This document shows, in pieces, positions 1 through 8,956 of a DNA stretch of 32,957 bases; positions within the stretch are counted from its first letter, which is position 1, and each line of letters starts with the position of its first letter. Made by a program: the position numbers and the translations under genes. Source of the stretch: Phycisphaera mikurensis NBRC 102666 (GTDB lineage: Bacteria > Planctomycetota > Phycisphaerae > Phycisphaerales > SM1A02); NCBI GenBank assembly GCA_945890745.1, contig CAMDCW010000009.1:1-32957 (forward strand), given 5' to 3'. The notes below the pieces were generated by a model. It worked only from the letters and a program-made list of their open reading frames with translations, was not told the origin of the DNA and searched no databases.

Positions 1-1302
1 GGCGGGGCTGATCCGCGCAACCCGATGATGCAGAAGGGGCCGCCGGTGGTCATCCAGCAGCTTGGCGAGCAGGCCGATGTGGTGCCGATTGACGCCACCG
101 CTGACAAACTTCCCGATGGCATCGCGGCACTGATGATTGTGCAGCCGCGCAAGTTCACTGAAGGCATGCTGCGCGCCATTGACGCATGGGCGATTGCCGG
201 GAAGCCGCTGCTGGTTCTGGCCGATCCATACGCGGAAACCGACAGCGGCCCCGACGCGAGCGCGATGGGCGCCAAGCGTGGCGGCACCACCTATGACATG
301 GGTCCGCTCCTCAATGCGTGGGGCGTGGATATTGCCAAGGACATGGTGGTTGGTGACATCACTCATGCCACGCGCATTCGCGCGCCCTCCAAGAATGGCG
401 GCATGCGTGAACTTGATTACCCAGCATGGCTGTCCATGACACGGGAAACATTTACTGCCAACGACCCATTGGTCGGCGGCCTGCAGGCGCTCAACTTCAT
501 GAGCGCCGGAGCGATCATGCAAGTGCCTGGCAGCATGTCAAAGGTAGAGGCATTGGTGAAAACCGGCGAGAAATCGCAGATGATTCAAGCGCTCAAGCTT
601 GGATTCTTTGGCGACCCTGAACAGCTCCTCAAGGACTTCAAGTCAGATGGCACGCCAAAAATCTTGGCGGCGCGTATCACCGGCGAGATCGTTTCTGCAT
701 TCCCATCTGCAGACGGGGTTGCCGCCAAAGGCAAGGCCAACATCCTGCTGTTTGCTGATGCGGATCTACTTTCAGACGACACATGGGTCATTGATGACCG
801 CAGTGCTGGTGTCAACGCCGGGAAGCGCGCGATTGCAGACAACGGCCCAATGATTCTCAACGCCGTTGAACTGGCGGCTGGCAATCCTGCGCTTGCGCAG
901 ATTCGCGCGCGCGGGCAATTCCGTCGCCCCTTCACGGCGGTGGAAGACATGCGCAAAGAAGCCGAAACGAAGTTCATTGCGCGCGAGAAGGAATTGCAAG
1001 AAGAGATTCAGCGCACCGAGTTACAAATCGGCGAGTTGCAGCGCGAACGTACCGCGGAAGGCGTGCAACAGATCGTTCTGACGCCGGAACAGGCGCAGCG
1101 CATTCAGGAGTTGCAGACGCGCATGACCGCCGCGCGAAAGGAACTGCGGCAAGTGCAACATGATCTGCGGCGCGATGTTGAATTGTTGGGAACCCGCATT
1201 CTTGTGCTCAATGCGGTCGTATGGCCGCTGGCCGTGGCCATCGTTGCGCTCGCTTGGTACATGGTGCGCGGGCGTACCAGCCGCCGGGAGGCAGTGCAAT
1301 GA
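1..1302 (+). CDS. GldG-like ABC-type transport auxiliary protein (5' truncated by window)
   Basis: Frame open from base 1 (GGADPRNPMM...) through the 25..1302 ORF. GldG/IFT52-like substrate-binding region (PRKFTEGMLRAIDAWAIAGKPLLVLADPYAE), coiled coil, then C-terminal TM helix ending in RGRTSRREAVQ. Adjacent to a DUF4340-like gene, a common pairing. Confidence 0.8.
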   Translation, partial: GGADPRNPMMQKGPPVVIQQLGEQADVVPIDATADKLPDGIAALMIVQPRKFTEGMLRAIDAWAIAGKPLLVLADPYAETDSGPDASAMGAKRGGTTYDMGPLLNAWGVDIAKDMVVGDITHATRIRAPSKNGGMRELDYPAWLSMTRETFTANDPLVGGLQALNFMSAGAIMQVPGSMSKVEALVKTGEKSQMIQALKLGFFGDPEQLLKDFKSDGTPKILAARITGEIVSAFPSADGVAAKGKANILLFADADLLSDDTWVIDDRSAGVNAGKRAIADNGPMILNAVELAAGNPALAQIRARGQFRRPFTAVEDMRKEAETKFIAREKELQEEIQRTELQIGELQRERTAEGVQQIVLTPEQAQRIQELQTRMTAARKELRQVQHDLRRDVELLGTRILVLNAVVWPLAVAIVALAWYMVRGRTSRREAVQ

Positions 1303-2426
1303 GCCAAGGAATCATGCGGAAAAATAGAGTCATTGGAATCGCTGTTGCAGCGTTTGCACTCTCCGGGGCGGCTTTCCTCATGGCGCGCAGCCGCGACATG
1401 ACTCCCGAGCGCGCGCGTGGTTCCGCGCTGGTGGCCGGCCTGGAGTCGCGCGCTGCTGAGATCGGCGCTATTGAGTTGTTGCGCGGCAATGCAACGGTGC
1501 GGATTGAGCGGCTTGGTGGCGATCGTTGGGTGGTTGCCACCAGCGATGCCTATCCAGCGCGAACAGAACTGGTGCGGGCGCTCCTCGTCAGTATCGGCAG
1601 CTTGACGATTGATGATCGCATGACTGCAAAGAAGGATCGGCACAGTGAGCTTGGGCTCGCGTGGCCTGATGAGTCAGGGAAGGCGCGCTTGGTTCGCTTC
1701 CTGGCCACCGCGCCGGGCGCTGAACCAGTCGCAGAGGTCATTCTTGGCGACGAGCGATTTGCTCCGGACGCCGTTTTTGCGCGGTTGCCCGCGCAAGATC
1801 AAACGTGGCGAGCACTGGGACGCGTGCAGGTTCCCGCCGATGCACTGGCGTGGATTGATCGCACGCTGGTGTCACTGCCGAGCGGAGAAACGTTGTCCGC
1901 ATCGATTGCAGGACTCACCGCTACGCCAAGTCCAAACGACCCGGGCCCGCAACCGGGAATGCCACGCATGCCTTGGGGAATTGCGGTGATTGAACCCGAG
2001 CGCGAACACTGGAGCGTGGAGCAAGTTGATTCGGCAAAGACCGGGCTTCCGTCGTTCTTAGAACGATTGGAAATCGATGGCGTTCGCCGCGCACGCACCG
2101 ATATCGCCCCGGAACCACAATGGTCGCCAAGCTTTGACACGCGCGCCGCGCTCGTCACCATCAACGGGCATGCCGAGGCCGACGGTGTGTGGTTCACGCT
2201 GAGCGTGCTACCGCGCCCGGGAGCACCAGTACCAACGCCAGCGAAACATGATGGCGACCCCTTCGTGCCGGACTGGTCGGCCCTTTCCGAGGCCTGTGAT
2301 GGATGGGAGTACAAGATGCCGGCGTGGAAGGCCGACACGCTGCGGCGGATGCGCGCGCCTGCGCAGGATCCGGGCACAGAGCCAACGACGCTCCAACCGA
2401 GCACCCTGGACGATCCGAGACGCTAA
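1299..2426 (+). CDS. DUF4340-like domain-containing protein
   Basis: ORF 1221..2426; the likely start is ATG at 1299, which overlaps the upstream TGA (ATGA). N-terminal TM, then IERLGGDRWVVATSDAYPARTELVRALLVSIGSLTI typical of DUF4340. Confidence 0.72.
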   Translation: MSQGIMRKNRVIGIAVAAFALSGAAFLMARSRDMTPERARGSALVAGLESRAAEIGAIELLRGNATVRIERLGGDRWVVATSDAYPARTELVRALLVSIGSLTIDDRMTAKKDRHSELGLAWPDESGKARLVRFLATAPGAEPVAEVILGDERFAPDAVFARLPAQDQTWRALGRVQVPADALAWIDRTLVSLPSGETLSASIAGLTATPSPNDPGPQPGMPRMPWGIAVIEPEREHWSVEQVDSAKTGLPSFLERLEIDGVRRARTDIAPEPQWSPSFDTRAALVTINGHAEADGVWFTLSVLPRPGAPVPTPAKHDGDPFVPDWSALSEACDGWEYKMPAWKADTLRRMRAPAQDPGTEPTTLQPSTLDDPRR

Positions 2427-2674
2427 TCAGGCGCTGGGGTCGTGGCGACGGGTCGCGGGCGGGCGAGCACGGGGCAAGACGCGTGCTTCCCGGACCTCAC
2501 TGATCAATTCCGTGGACTCACACCAAAACTTTAACGTAAATGGGACCGAAATGATCGGAAGACCGGGAACGTCCTTGACTCGTGCCCCCGGATTCCCGAT
2601 GGTGTTCTCGGATACATGCTGGGCTTGCCAACAACGTGCGTTGCGGGAAAGGTGCTTGGCTGACTGGAGGGCAC

Positions 2675-5056
2675 ATGGGAACAGCTATTCGTCATCGTTT
2701 GCGACCCATGGTGTATGGCAGCCTCGTTGGTCTCGCTTTCGTTACTGGATTGGTGATGATCGTCCGCGATCTGCGCCTTGATCGTGCGCCACAGCCAACC
2801 AGCACCGAACTACAAGCTCGCGCCGATGCAGATGCCGATGCCGTCGATGCGCCACAGACCGCCCTGTTTTTGCGAGATGCAACCCGAGCCACTCGCGATG
2901 AAGTGACAAACGCGGTAGCCCCGGTGCTGCAACACACGGAATCGTTAACCCATCGCCCCGGCGTTGTTGCCGCCATCCTTCGTAACGACACTGCGCTTCT
3001 CCGGCAGATTGCCAACGAAGAAATTCGACGGTCGGGCACAGTGGATGCATTGGCATTTGTGGACGCAGACGGTCGGCTCTTGGCGGTGAATTCGGTGGAT
3101 ATCCACGGAACCCCATTTCCGGCAGCGCGCATTGATCTACTGATGAAACAAGACGTTTCGCAGCGTCCCGTGGTGAGTGCTTGCCTCCATTCAGATTCCC
3201 CTGTCCCAATTCTAGAATTTCAAACCTCTTGCGATTTCACCAGGATCTTGTGGGATTCAACCGGACTCTCCGTCGCGTGCAGCGCACAAGTCATCGACGA
3301 AACTACCGGCCGATGCATTGGGCTGGTGACCACGCGCATTCGCTTTGAACGTATTGAGGCTCTGATTGAAAGTGAGGAATCGCCTGGTATCGACTTGGTC
3401 ATTGTGGACGGCACCGGCCATGCCCTTGATGAACATGCGCAGCGCGGTGAAGTTGGGATCACCATTCCTACTAAAGCGCTTGCTGGCCTGGTGGGATCGC
3501 TCGATGGATCAGAAGCACAATGCTCCAGCGTTTCTACATCCGGGCAGATGGCATGTGCATTCCCACTGAGCGGATTGCGCACCGTCAAGGGCGGCAATGT
3601 GTTTGTCATCGGCGTTGCCCAGCCACGATTGATCGCCGCGGAAGTTGGTCACGGGCAATTAGTCACTGCGGCATCAACAGCCATGATTGTTGGTCTTGCA
3701 GGTCTATGCGGCGTGCTGTTATTGCAAGCTCGCAGTCAGCGTAAGGCCAGTCTGACATTGGTCACCGCGCGTAATGATGCTGATGCTGCTAGCCGCTCTA
3801 AGACTGAGTTCTTAGCCAATATGAGCCATGAAATTCGCACACCAATGACTGCCATCATTGGCTTTGTGGATCTACTTGCTGATCACGGCGATGGTCAAGC
3901 AAATGCCCCGTCCCGCGATGAGGCAGTGGAAACAATCCGCCGAAATGCGCGACACTTGCTGGCACTCATCAATGATGTCCTTGATCTTTCCAAGATTGAA
4001 GCTGGGCAAATGCGAATGGATCGCCAGCGTGTTCGCACGCTTGATCTGGTGCAAGATGCGCTGCGCCTCATGGATGACCGCGCTCGGCAGAAAGGCATTG
4101 CACTTCGCCTGGTCATGGATGGAGATGTGCCTGAATCCATCAGTACGGATCCAACACGCCTGCGCCAAGTGCTGATCAACCTCCTTGGTAATGCAGTGAA
4201 ATTCACTGACCAAGGCGCGGTCACCTTGACCTTGCGGCGGCTGGACGACCGGCAAGACAAACTCGCATTTGAGGTGGCCGATACCGGCATCGGTATGACC
4301 CCCGAACAACTTTCGCGCTTGTACCAACCGTTTGTGCAGGCCGACAGTTCCACAACCCGTCGATACGGCGGAACCGGTCTTGGGCTGGCGATCACGCGGC
4401 GCTGCATCGACATCATGGGCGGTGCCATTTCCGCGCGCAGCGCCCCTGGTAGCGGCACTACCTTTGAATTCACCATTGACACCGGCGACCTCACCGGAAT
4501 TCCAGCGGCGCGCCTCCGTTCCAATGAAACCAAGGAAGGCAGCAGCGTGCTTCGACTTCCGTCCGCGGTTCGGCAGCCGCTCTCCGGTATTCGCGTCTTG
4601 CTCGCCGAAGATGGAATTGATAATCAACGACTGATCCGCTTTCACCTGGAACGCGCCGGGGCAAATGTGGAAATTGTTGACAACGGCGCCAAAGCAGTTG
4701 AAAGGGTTCAGGATTCATCACGGATGAACCGGCACGATGTGATTCTCATGGACATGCAGATGCCCGTCATGGACGGCTACGAAGCGGTGCGCCGACTGAC
4801 CGCCGCTGGTGAACGCACGCCAATCATTGCGCTCACCGCGCATGCCATGGCGGGCGACCGGGAAAAGTGCTTAGAAACCGGCTGCCACGATTACCTGTGC
4901 AAGCCAGTCGATGCACGTGCATTGATTTCGGCCATTCGGCATGCGATTGCTCCTGGTGCCACTGAATGCACCATGGTCCGTCGCCCGGACGACATGGCGA
5001 GCGAGATCTTGAATCGGTTTCCGGATCAGGCTCCCCCACACGCGGCCGCGGGTTGA
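2675..5056 (+). CDS. Hybrid sensor histidine kinase with C-terminal receiver domain
   Basis: Likely ATG at 2675 after ctggaggg RBS. Two TM helices flank an extracytoplasmic region. H-box [17 protein letters not shown]-box [13 protein letters not shown]-boxes DTGIGM and [12 protein letters not shown] domain [20 protein letters not shown] with KPVDA. Confidence 0.93.
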   Translation: MGTAIRHRLRPMVYGSLVGLAFVTGLVMIVRDLRLDRAPQPTSTELQARADADADAVDAPQTALFLRDATRATRDEVTNAVAPVLQHTESLTHRPGVVAAILRNDTALLRQIANEEIRRSGTVDALAFVDADGRLLAVNSVDIHGTPFPAARIDLLMKQDVSQRPVVSACLHSDSPVPILEFQTSCDFTRILWDSTGLSVACSAQVIDETTGRCIGLVTTRIRFERIEALIESEESPGIDLVIVDGTGHALDEHAQRGEVGITIPTKALAGLVGSLDGSEAQCSSVSTSGQMACAFPLSGLRTVKGGNVFVIGVAQPRLIAAEVGHGQLVTAASTAMIVGLAGLCGVLLLQARSQRKASLTLVTARNDADAASRSKTEFLANMSHEIRTPMTAIIGFVDLLADHGDGQANAPSRDEAVETIRRNARHLLALINDVLDLSKIEAGQMRMDRQRVRTLDLVQDALRLMDDRARQKGIALRLVMDGDVPESISTDPTRLRQVLINLLGNAVKFTDQGAVTLTLRRLDDRQDKLAFEVADTGIGMTPEQLSRLYQPFVQADSSTTRRYGGTGLGLAITRRCIDIMGGAISARSAPGSGTTFEFTIDTGDLTGIPAARLRSNETKEGSSVLRLPSAVRQPLSGIRVLLAEDGIDNQRLIRFHLERAGANVEIVDNGAKAVERVQDSSRMNRHDVILMDMQMPVMDGYEAVRRLTAAGERTPIIALTAHAMAGDREKCLETGCHDYLCKPVDARALISAIRHAIAPGATECTMVRRPDDMASEILNRFPDQAPPHAAAG

Positions 5057-5105
5057 TTCCTTGCTGCATTGACCGCAGTCCGGCGCGCGCACTAACCTAC
5101 GCGCC

Positions 5106-5960
5106 ATGACTACTAGCCATCCCGTGCGACGCATTGCGATCATCTGTGTTGTTTCAGTGGCGGCACTGGCTGCCATCGGCTGGTTTGCGCGCGACGTGAT
5201 TGCCGCATCAATTGCGCGCAGTGTTGCAACCCGACTGTTGGGAGTCAACGTCGAAATTGATTCGGTGCACCTGGATGTCTTCGGTTTAGCTGTGGAAGTA
5301 AAGGGTTTACGCGTTGCCAACCCTGCAGGCTGGGGCACCCCGCTGCTCTTGAACGCCGGAAGTATCGCCGTGCGCGTCTCTGGCGAAAGTAACAGTCAAA
5401 AACTCATCGTGGACAGTGTGGCACTGAGCAAGGTGTCGATCTGGTTCATCCGCGACGGAGACAGAAACAACGTGGCCGACGTGGTTGCCAATCTCTCCAA
5501 GGGCGATTCCAGCGAGCCGAAGGCCGCCGAAACAAAGACCACGCCCGGGATGGATCTCCTGCTCCGTGCACTGTTGTTGGAAGATGTGAATGTCTATTAC
5601 ACCGAGCGATCAAAGATCGTTGGCGACATTCCGGTAGCCGTCCATCTGAACCGGGTGGAGGTGAAGAACATTGACGGCAAGACCGCGGGCAAGGGACTCG
5701 CAGAACAACTGGTTGGGCAGGTCTTTGAAGCCGTGGTGGTGGCGGTCATGGCCGAATCCGGCAACAACCTTCCGGCAGTGCTGCGCGATCCCATCAACGG
5801 GGCTGTTCGATCTGGCGGCCGGCTCGGTGCCTCGGCCGTCAACATGATGAGCGAAGCGGCCTCGAAGGGCGGAAATGCCGTTGGGGGATTGCTGCAGGGC
5901 ATTGGCGATGCCATCACCGGCGGCAAGAAAGATGGCAGCAAAAAAGATGGCAGCAAGTAA
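5106..5960 (+). CDS. AsmA-like membrane-anchored protein
   Basis: N-terminal TM followed by ATRLLGVNVEIDSVHLDVFGLAVEVKGLRVANPAGW, characteristic of AsmA/DUF748-like N-termini; lysine-rich repeat C-terminus. Confidence 0.6.
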   Translation: MTTSHPVRRIAIICVVSVAALAAIGWFARDVIAASIARSVATRLLGVNVEIDSVHLDVFGLAVEVKGLRVANPAGWGTPLLLNAGSIAVRVSGESNSQKLIVDSVALSKVSIWFIRDGDRNNVADVVANLSKGDSSEPKAAETKTTPGMDLLLRALLLEDVNVYYTERSKIVGDIPVAVHLNRVEVKNIDGKTAGKGLAEQLVGQVFEAVVVAVMAESGNNLPAVLRDPINGAVRSGGRLGASAVNMMSEAASKGGNAVGGLLQGIGDAITGGKKDGSKKDGSK

Positions 5961-6056
5961 CCCCGCTGTCAGCCCCCCTGGCCCGCGCTTTCGCTGAAGG
6001 AATCCGGCAGAACTTGCCGATATCCGAACAGCACCCAACCTTTTTAGGAGAACGCC

Positions 6057-6812
6057 ATGCGCATGGACTCGCGCTTTGCTGTCGGAACCGTCATCGCCAC
6101 CCTTCTGTGCGGCTGCGATGCACCCACCATGCAGTCACGGATTACCGACTCGATCGGCACGCTCTCCCACGTGCAGTCATCGCCGAATCCCGTGGACTCG
6201 GAAATCTTCCGCGAGGCACGCGGTATTGCCATCGTCGACGAAACCCAAGCTGGACTAGTGATCAGCGGCGCGGGCGGTGACGGGCTCTTGTTGCGACGCA
6301 CCAGCACCGGCTGGTCCGCACCGTGCGCCATCAAGGTGCAAGGCTTCGGAGTCGGCCTCACCATTGGCGGCGAAGGACGCAGCGTTGTCATCGTGTTCTC
6401 CACCGATGCTGCTCTTGATCAATTTGTTGCCGACGGCAGCTACTTCCTCGCGCAAGCGCAGGGTGCCTTTGGCGAATCGTATAGTCGCACCAGCGATCCG
6501 GTTCAGAAACGCGATCAAGTGCGCGTCTGGGCTGTCGCCGGCGGCGTCTACGGAACGTGCGCCCTCGGCAGCATCGGCTTCAAGATCGATCACGAAGCGA
6601 ATGTTGCTGCGTACGGTGCAGGTATCTCCGAGTGGGACATTCTTGACGGCAAGGCCACCGCACCAGTCGGAATGTCCGCGCTCGCTTCACGGATCGACCG
6701 AATCACCGCACCGGTTGATGTTGGACCAAAGCAGCGGATGCGCACGGAAACAACGCCTGCGGACACAGAAGCCGCAAGCCAGTCCAAAGCGTCATCGGTG
6801 CAAGGCGACTGA
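6057..6812 (+). CDS. SYLF (YSC84-type) lipid-binding domain lipoprotein
   Basis: Start after taggag RBS. Lipobox-like LLCGC. SEIFREARGIAIVDETQAGLVISGAGGDGLLLRR...VQGFGVGLTIGGEGRSVVIVFSTDAALDQF fits SYLF. Confidence 0.82.
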   Translation: MRMDSRFAVGTVIATLLCGCDAPTMQSRITDSIGTLSHVQSSPNPVDSEIFREARGIAIVDETQAGLVISGAGGDGLLLRRTSTGWSAPCAIKVQGFGVGLTIGGEGRSVVIVFSTDAALDQFVADGSYFLAQAQGAFGESYSRTSDPVQKRDQVRVWAVAGGVYGTCALGSIGFKIDHEANVAAYGAGISEWDILDGKATAPVGMSALASRIDRITAPVDVGPKQRMRTETTPADTEAASQSKASSVQGD

Positions 6813-7799
6813 GTCTCGCTCGAGCCCGGCCCACTCCAGGAATTCACGCATCGCACGCACGGTGCCGGCGAAGTCATCACCGAATACAACATGACCGGCG
6901 CCAGGTATCAGCGCCGTGCGGCCCTGTGGCATTTCTGATGCAAACACGCTGAGCATGGATGGGTCAGTCACCGCATCGGCCGTTCCGAACACCACTAACG
7001 TCGGCGCACCAACCGCGCCCATGCGACCGCGCAGTCCATCACTCAGGAACGGCTTGATCGCCTCCACAATCAGCAACGTCTGCGGGCGACGGGCGATCGC
7101 CATATCGGCAAACCAACGACGAAACGGCGCTGGCACCGCGGGTGGTCGCACAAACACCAAGTTCATCACACGATCGAAATCCTCGCTACTGGCGATATCA
7201 AGTGGATTTGCTCCATCAGCAACGCGGCGCATGAAGTCGTTAACGACCGGCGCCTGCACCCCGGCGGGCGCAAGCATGATCAGCCCGTCCACTCGCTGCG
7301 GGAACTCGATAGCCAACTCGCAAGCGATCGCCGCACCCATGGAGGAACCCACCATGGTGGCATGCTTGATCCCCATCGCAGTCATGAACGAATCAACCGA
7401 GCGCGCGTAAAACGCACCATCATGGTGCTCCCCTTGGTGATACGCGTGACCGCCAAAGCCTGGTAGATCCGGCGCAATGGTGTGCCACCCATGCTTGGCG
7501 AACGGAGCCGAAAGTTCCATCATGGCGTCCTTACTTGCCCCGAATCCGTGCAAGAGCAGCAACACCGGACCGTCCGAAGGTCCCGCGTCAAGGTACGGCC
7601 ACTGATAGCCGTCAACAGTGATGTAACGCGACGTGATATCAAGCCGCATGTATGCGGCTTGGCGCAACGGAATCACAATGATGCGCGGATCAATCCACCA
7701 GCCGTACGCGGTGACTGCGAGCAGTGCCGCAACGCAACAACTCCCGCCCAGCACTGCACGACGGACCCACTTACGCGCCGTGCCCAACGCTGGAATCAC
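6792..7799 (-). CDS. Alpha/beta hydrolase with N-terminal membrane anchor
   Basis: LLHGFGASKD oxyanion region, VGSSMGAAIA nucleophile elbow, FGTADAVTD acid, GAGHVVF histidine; TM near N-terminus. Start overlaps TPR gene stop by 4 nt. Confidence 0.88.
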   Translation of the reverse strand: MIPALGTARKWVRRAVLGGSCCVAALLAVTAYGWWIDPRIIVIPLRQAAYMRLDITSRYITVDGYQWPYLDAGPSDGPVLLLLHGFGASKDAMMELSAPFAKHGWHTIAPDLPGFGGHAYHQGEHHDGAFYARSVDSFMTAMGIKHATMVGSSMGAAIACELAIEFPQRVDGLIMLAPAGVQAPVVNDFMRRVADGANPLDIASSEDFDRVMNLVFVRPPAVPAPFRRWFADMAIARRPQTLLIVEAIKPFLSDGLRGRMGAVGAPTLVVFGTADAVTDPSMLSVFASEMPQGRTALIPGAGHVVFGDDFAGTVRAMREFLEWAGLERDSVALHR

Positions 7800-8956
7800 G
7801 GGGCCTCGCTGCGTATCGTGCCGGCGGAGGCGCTATTCGGAACGGTCTTTCCAGGTGCGCCATGGATGGCACTCACCGTGGTCAGCAGCTTCTGCGCCAC
7901 TGCACGCTCTGGCTCACGGGCAACCGCCTGCTCAAACATTGCCAGCGACTCTTCCAAGTGGCCAGCATTGTGTGCGCTGGCACCAAGGAACATGTACCCG
8001 TCTGCCATTTCTGGATGACGCCGCACTAGGTCTTCGCCGCACTCACGGAGCCGTCCCCAATCACCAATGCGCCATGCCGCGTGGCCCAAGAGCAACATCG
8101 TCCGACCGTGTGGATCGTTGTCGTCACGGATGGAAAGCAAGATGTCCCGGGCTTCTTCCGGACGGCTCACCAAGATGAGATTGCGTGCCTTCAATCGCGC
8201 CAAGTCAGGTCTGCCGATACGGCTTGCAAGCACCGGATCTTCAAGCGCCGCAATGGATCCATTCCAGTCACCCTTGGAGTAGCGAGCAAACGCCAACTCT
8301 TCGATCAATTCTGGCGAGGCTGTTTCACGCATGGAAACACGCTCAAGCAGCTGCGCGCAGCGATCATCGTCGCCGCGCATCTTGGAAACATCCGCGCGCA
8401 ATCGATCAATCACTGGGCTGAATTCAAACTTTTTCTCAACAGCCGTCAAGCGCGCGTCAGCCTCGTCATGGCGCCCCATGAGCGTTAACATCTCAATCTC
8501 CGCGGCCACAAAGTGAATCTTGGTGGGCTCGAGTTCAGCAGCTTTGGCATACGACTCCAGAGCCTTGTCATTCTCACGCCAGCGCTGGTACACGATGCCC
8601 AAGAAGTAGTACGGCTCTGGCTTCTTTGGATCAAGATCAACAGCCGCTTGGAACGCATCACGCGATTCGTCAATGCGGGTCATCTCATGAAGGATGCGCC
8701 CACGCAACAGTTGGTACGAAGACTCCTTGGGGAAGCGAGCAATAGCGCGATCGATGTGCCCAAGCGCTGGCTCAAACTGTCCCGATTGGAACGATTGACG
8801 TGCTTGGTCGTATGCAATCTGCGCTCCGGCACGGTCATACCGGCCACGTGCTTCGTTACGAACCTGCTGCGAACGCGGCGCGCCGCATCCCGCTGCAAAC
8901 AGCGTGGCAGTGGCAAGTGATCCAGCCAATAGGCAGTGAATAAATTTGCGATTCAA
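7796..8956 (-). CDS. Tetratricopeptide repeat lipoprotein
   Basis: Signal/lipobox LATATLFAAGCGAP; several TPR units (e.g. PYYFLGIVYQRWRENDKALESYAKAAELEPTKI). Start overlaps secretin stop by 4 nt. Confidence 0.85.
   Translation of the reverse strand: MNRKFIHCLLAGSLATATLFAAGCGAPRSQQVRNEARGRYDRAGAQIAYDQARQSFQSGQFEPALGHIDRAIARFPKESSYQLLRGRILHEMTRIDESRDAFQAAVDLDPKKPEPYYFLGIVYQRWRENDKALESYAKAAELEPTKIHFVAAEIEMLTLMGRHDEADARLTAVEKKFEFSPVIDRLRADVSKMRGDDDRCAQLLERVSMRETASPELIEELAFARYSKGDWNGSIAALEDPVLASRIGRPDLARLKARNLILVSRPEEARDILLSIRDDNDPHGRTMLLLGHAAWRIGDWGRLRECGEDLVRRHPEMADGYMFLGASAHNAGHLEESLAMFEQAVAREPERAVAQKLLTTVSAIHGAPGKTVPNSASAGTIRSEAP

Noticed and set aside
3872-4645. 257-aa minus-strand ORF
   Set aside because: Antisense within the histidine kinase catalytic region, where sense-strand motifs are clear.
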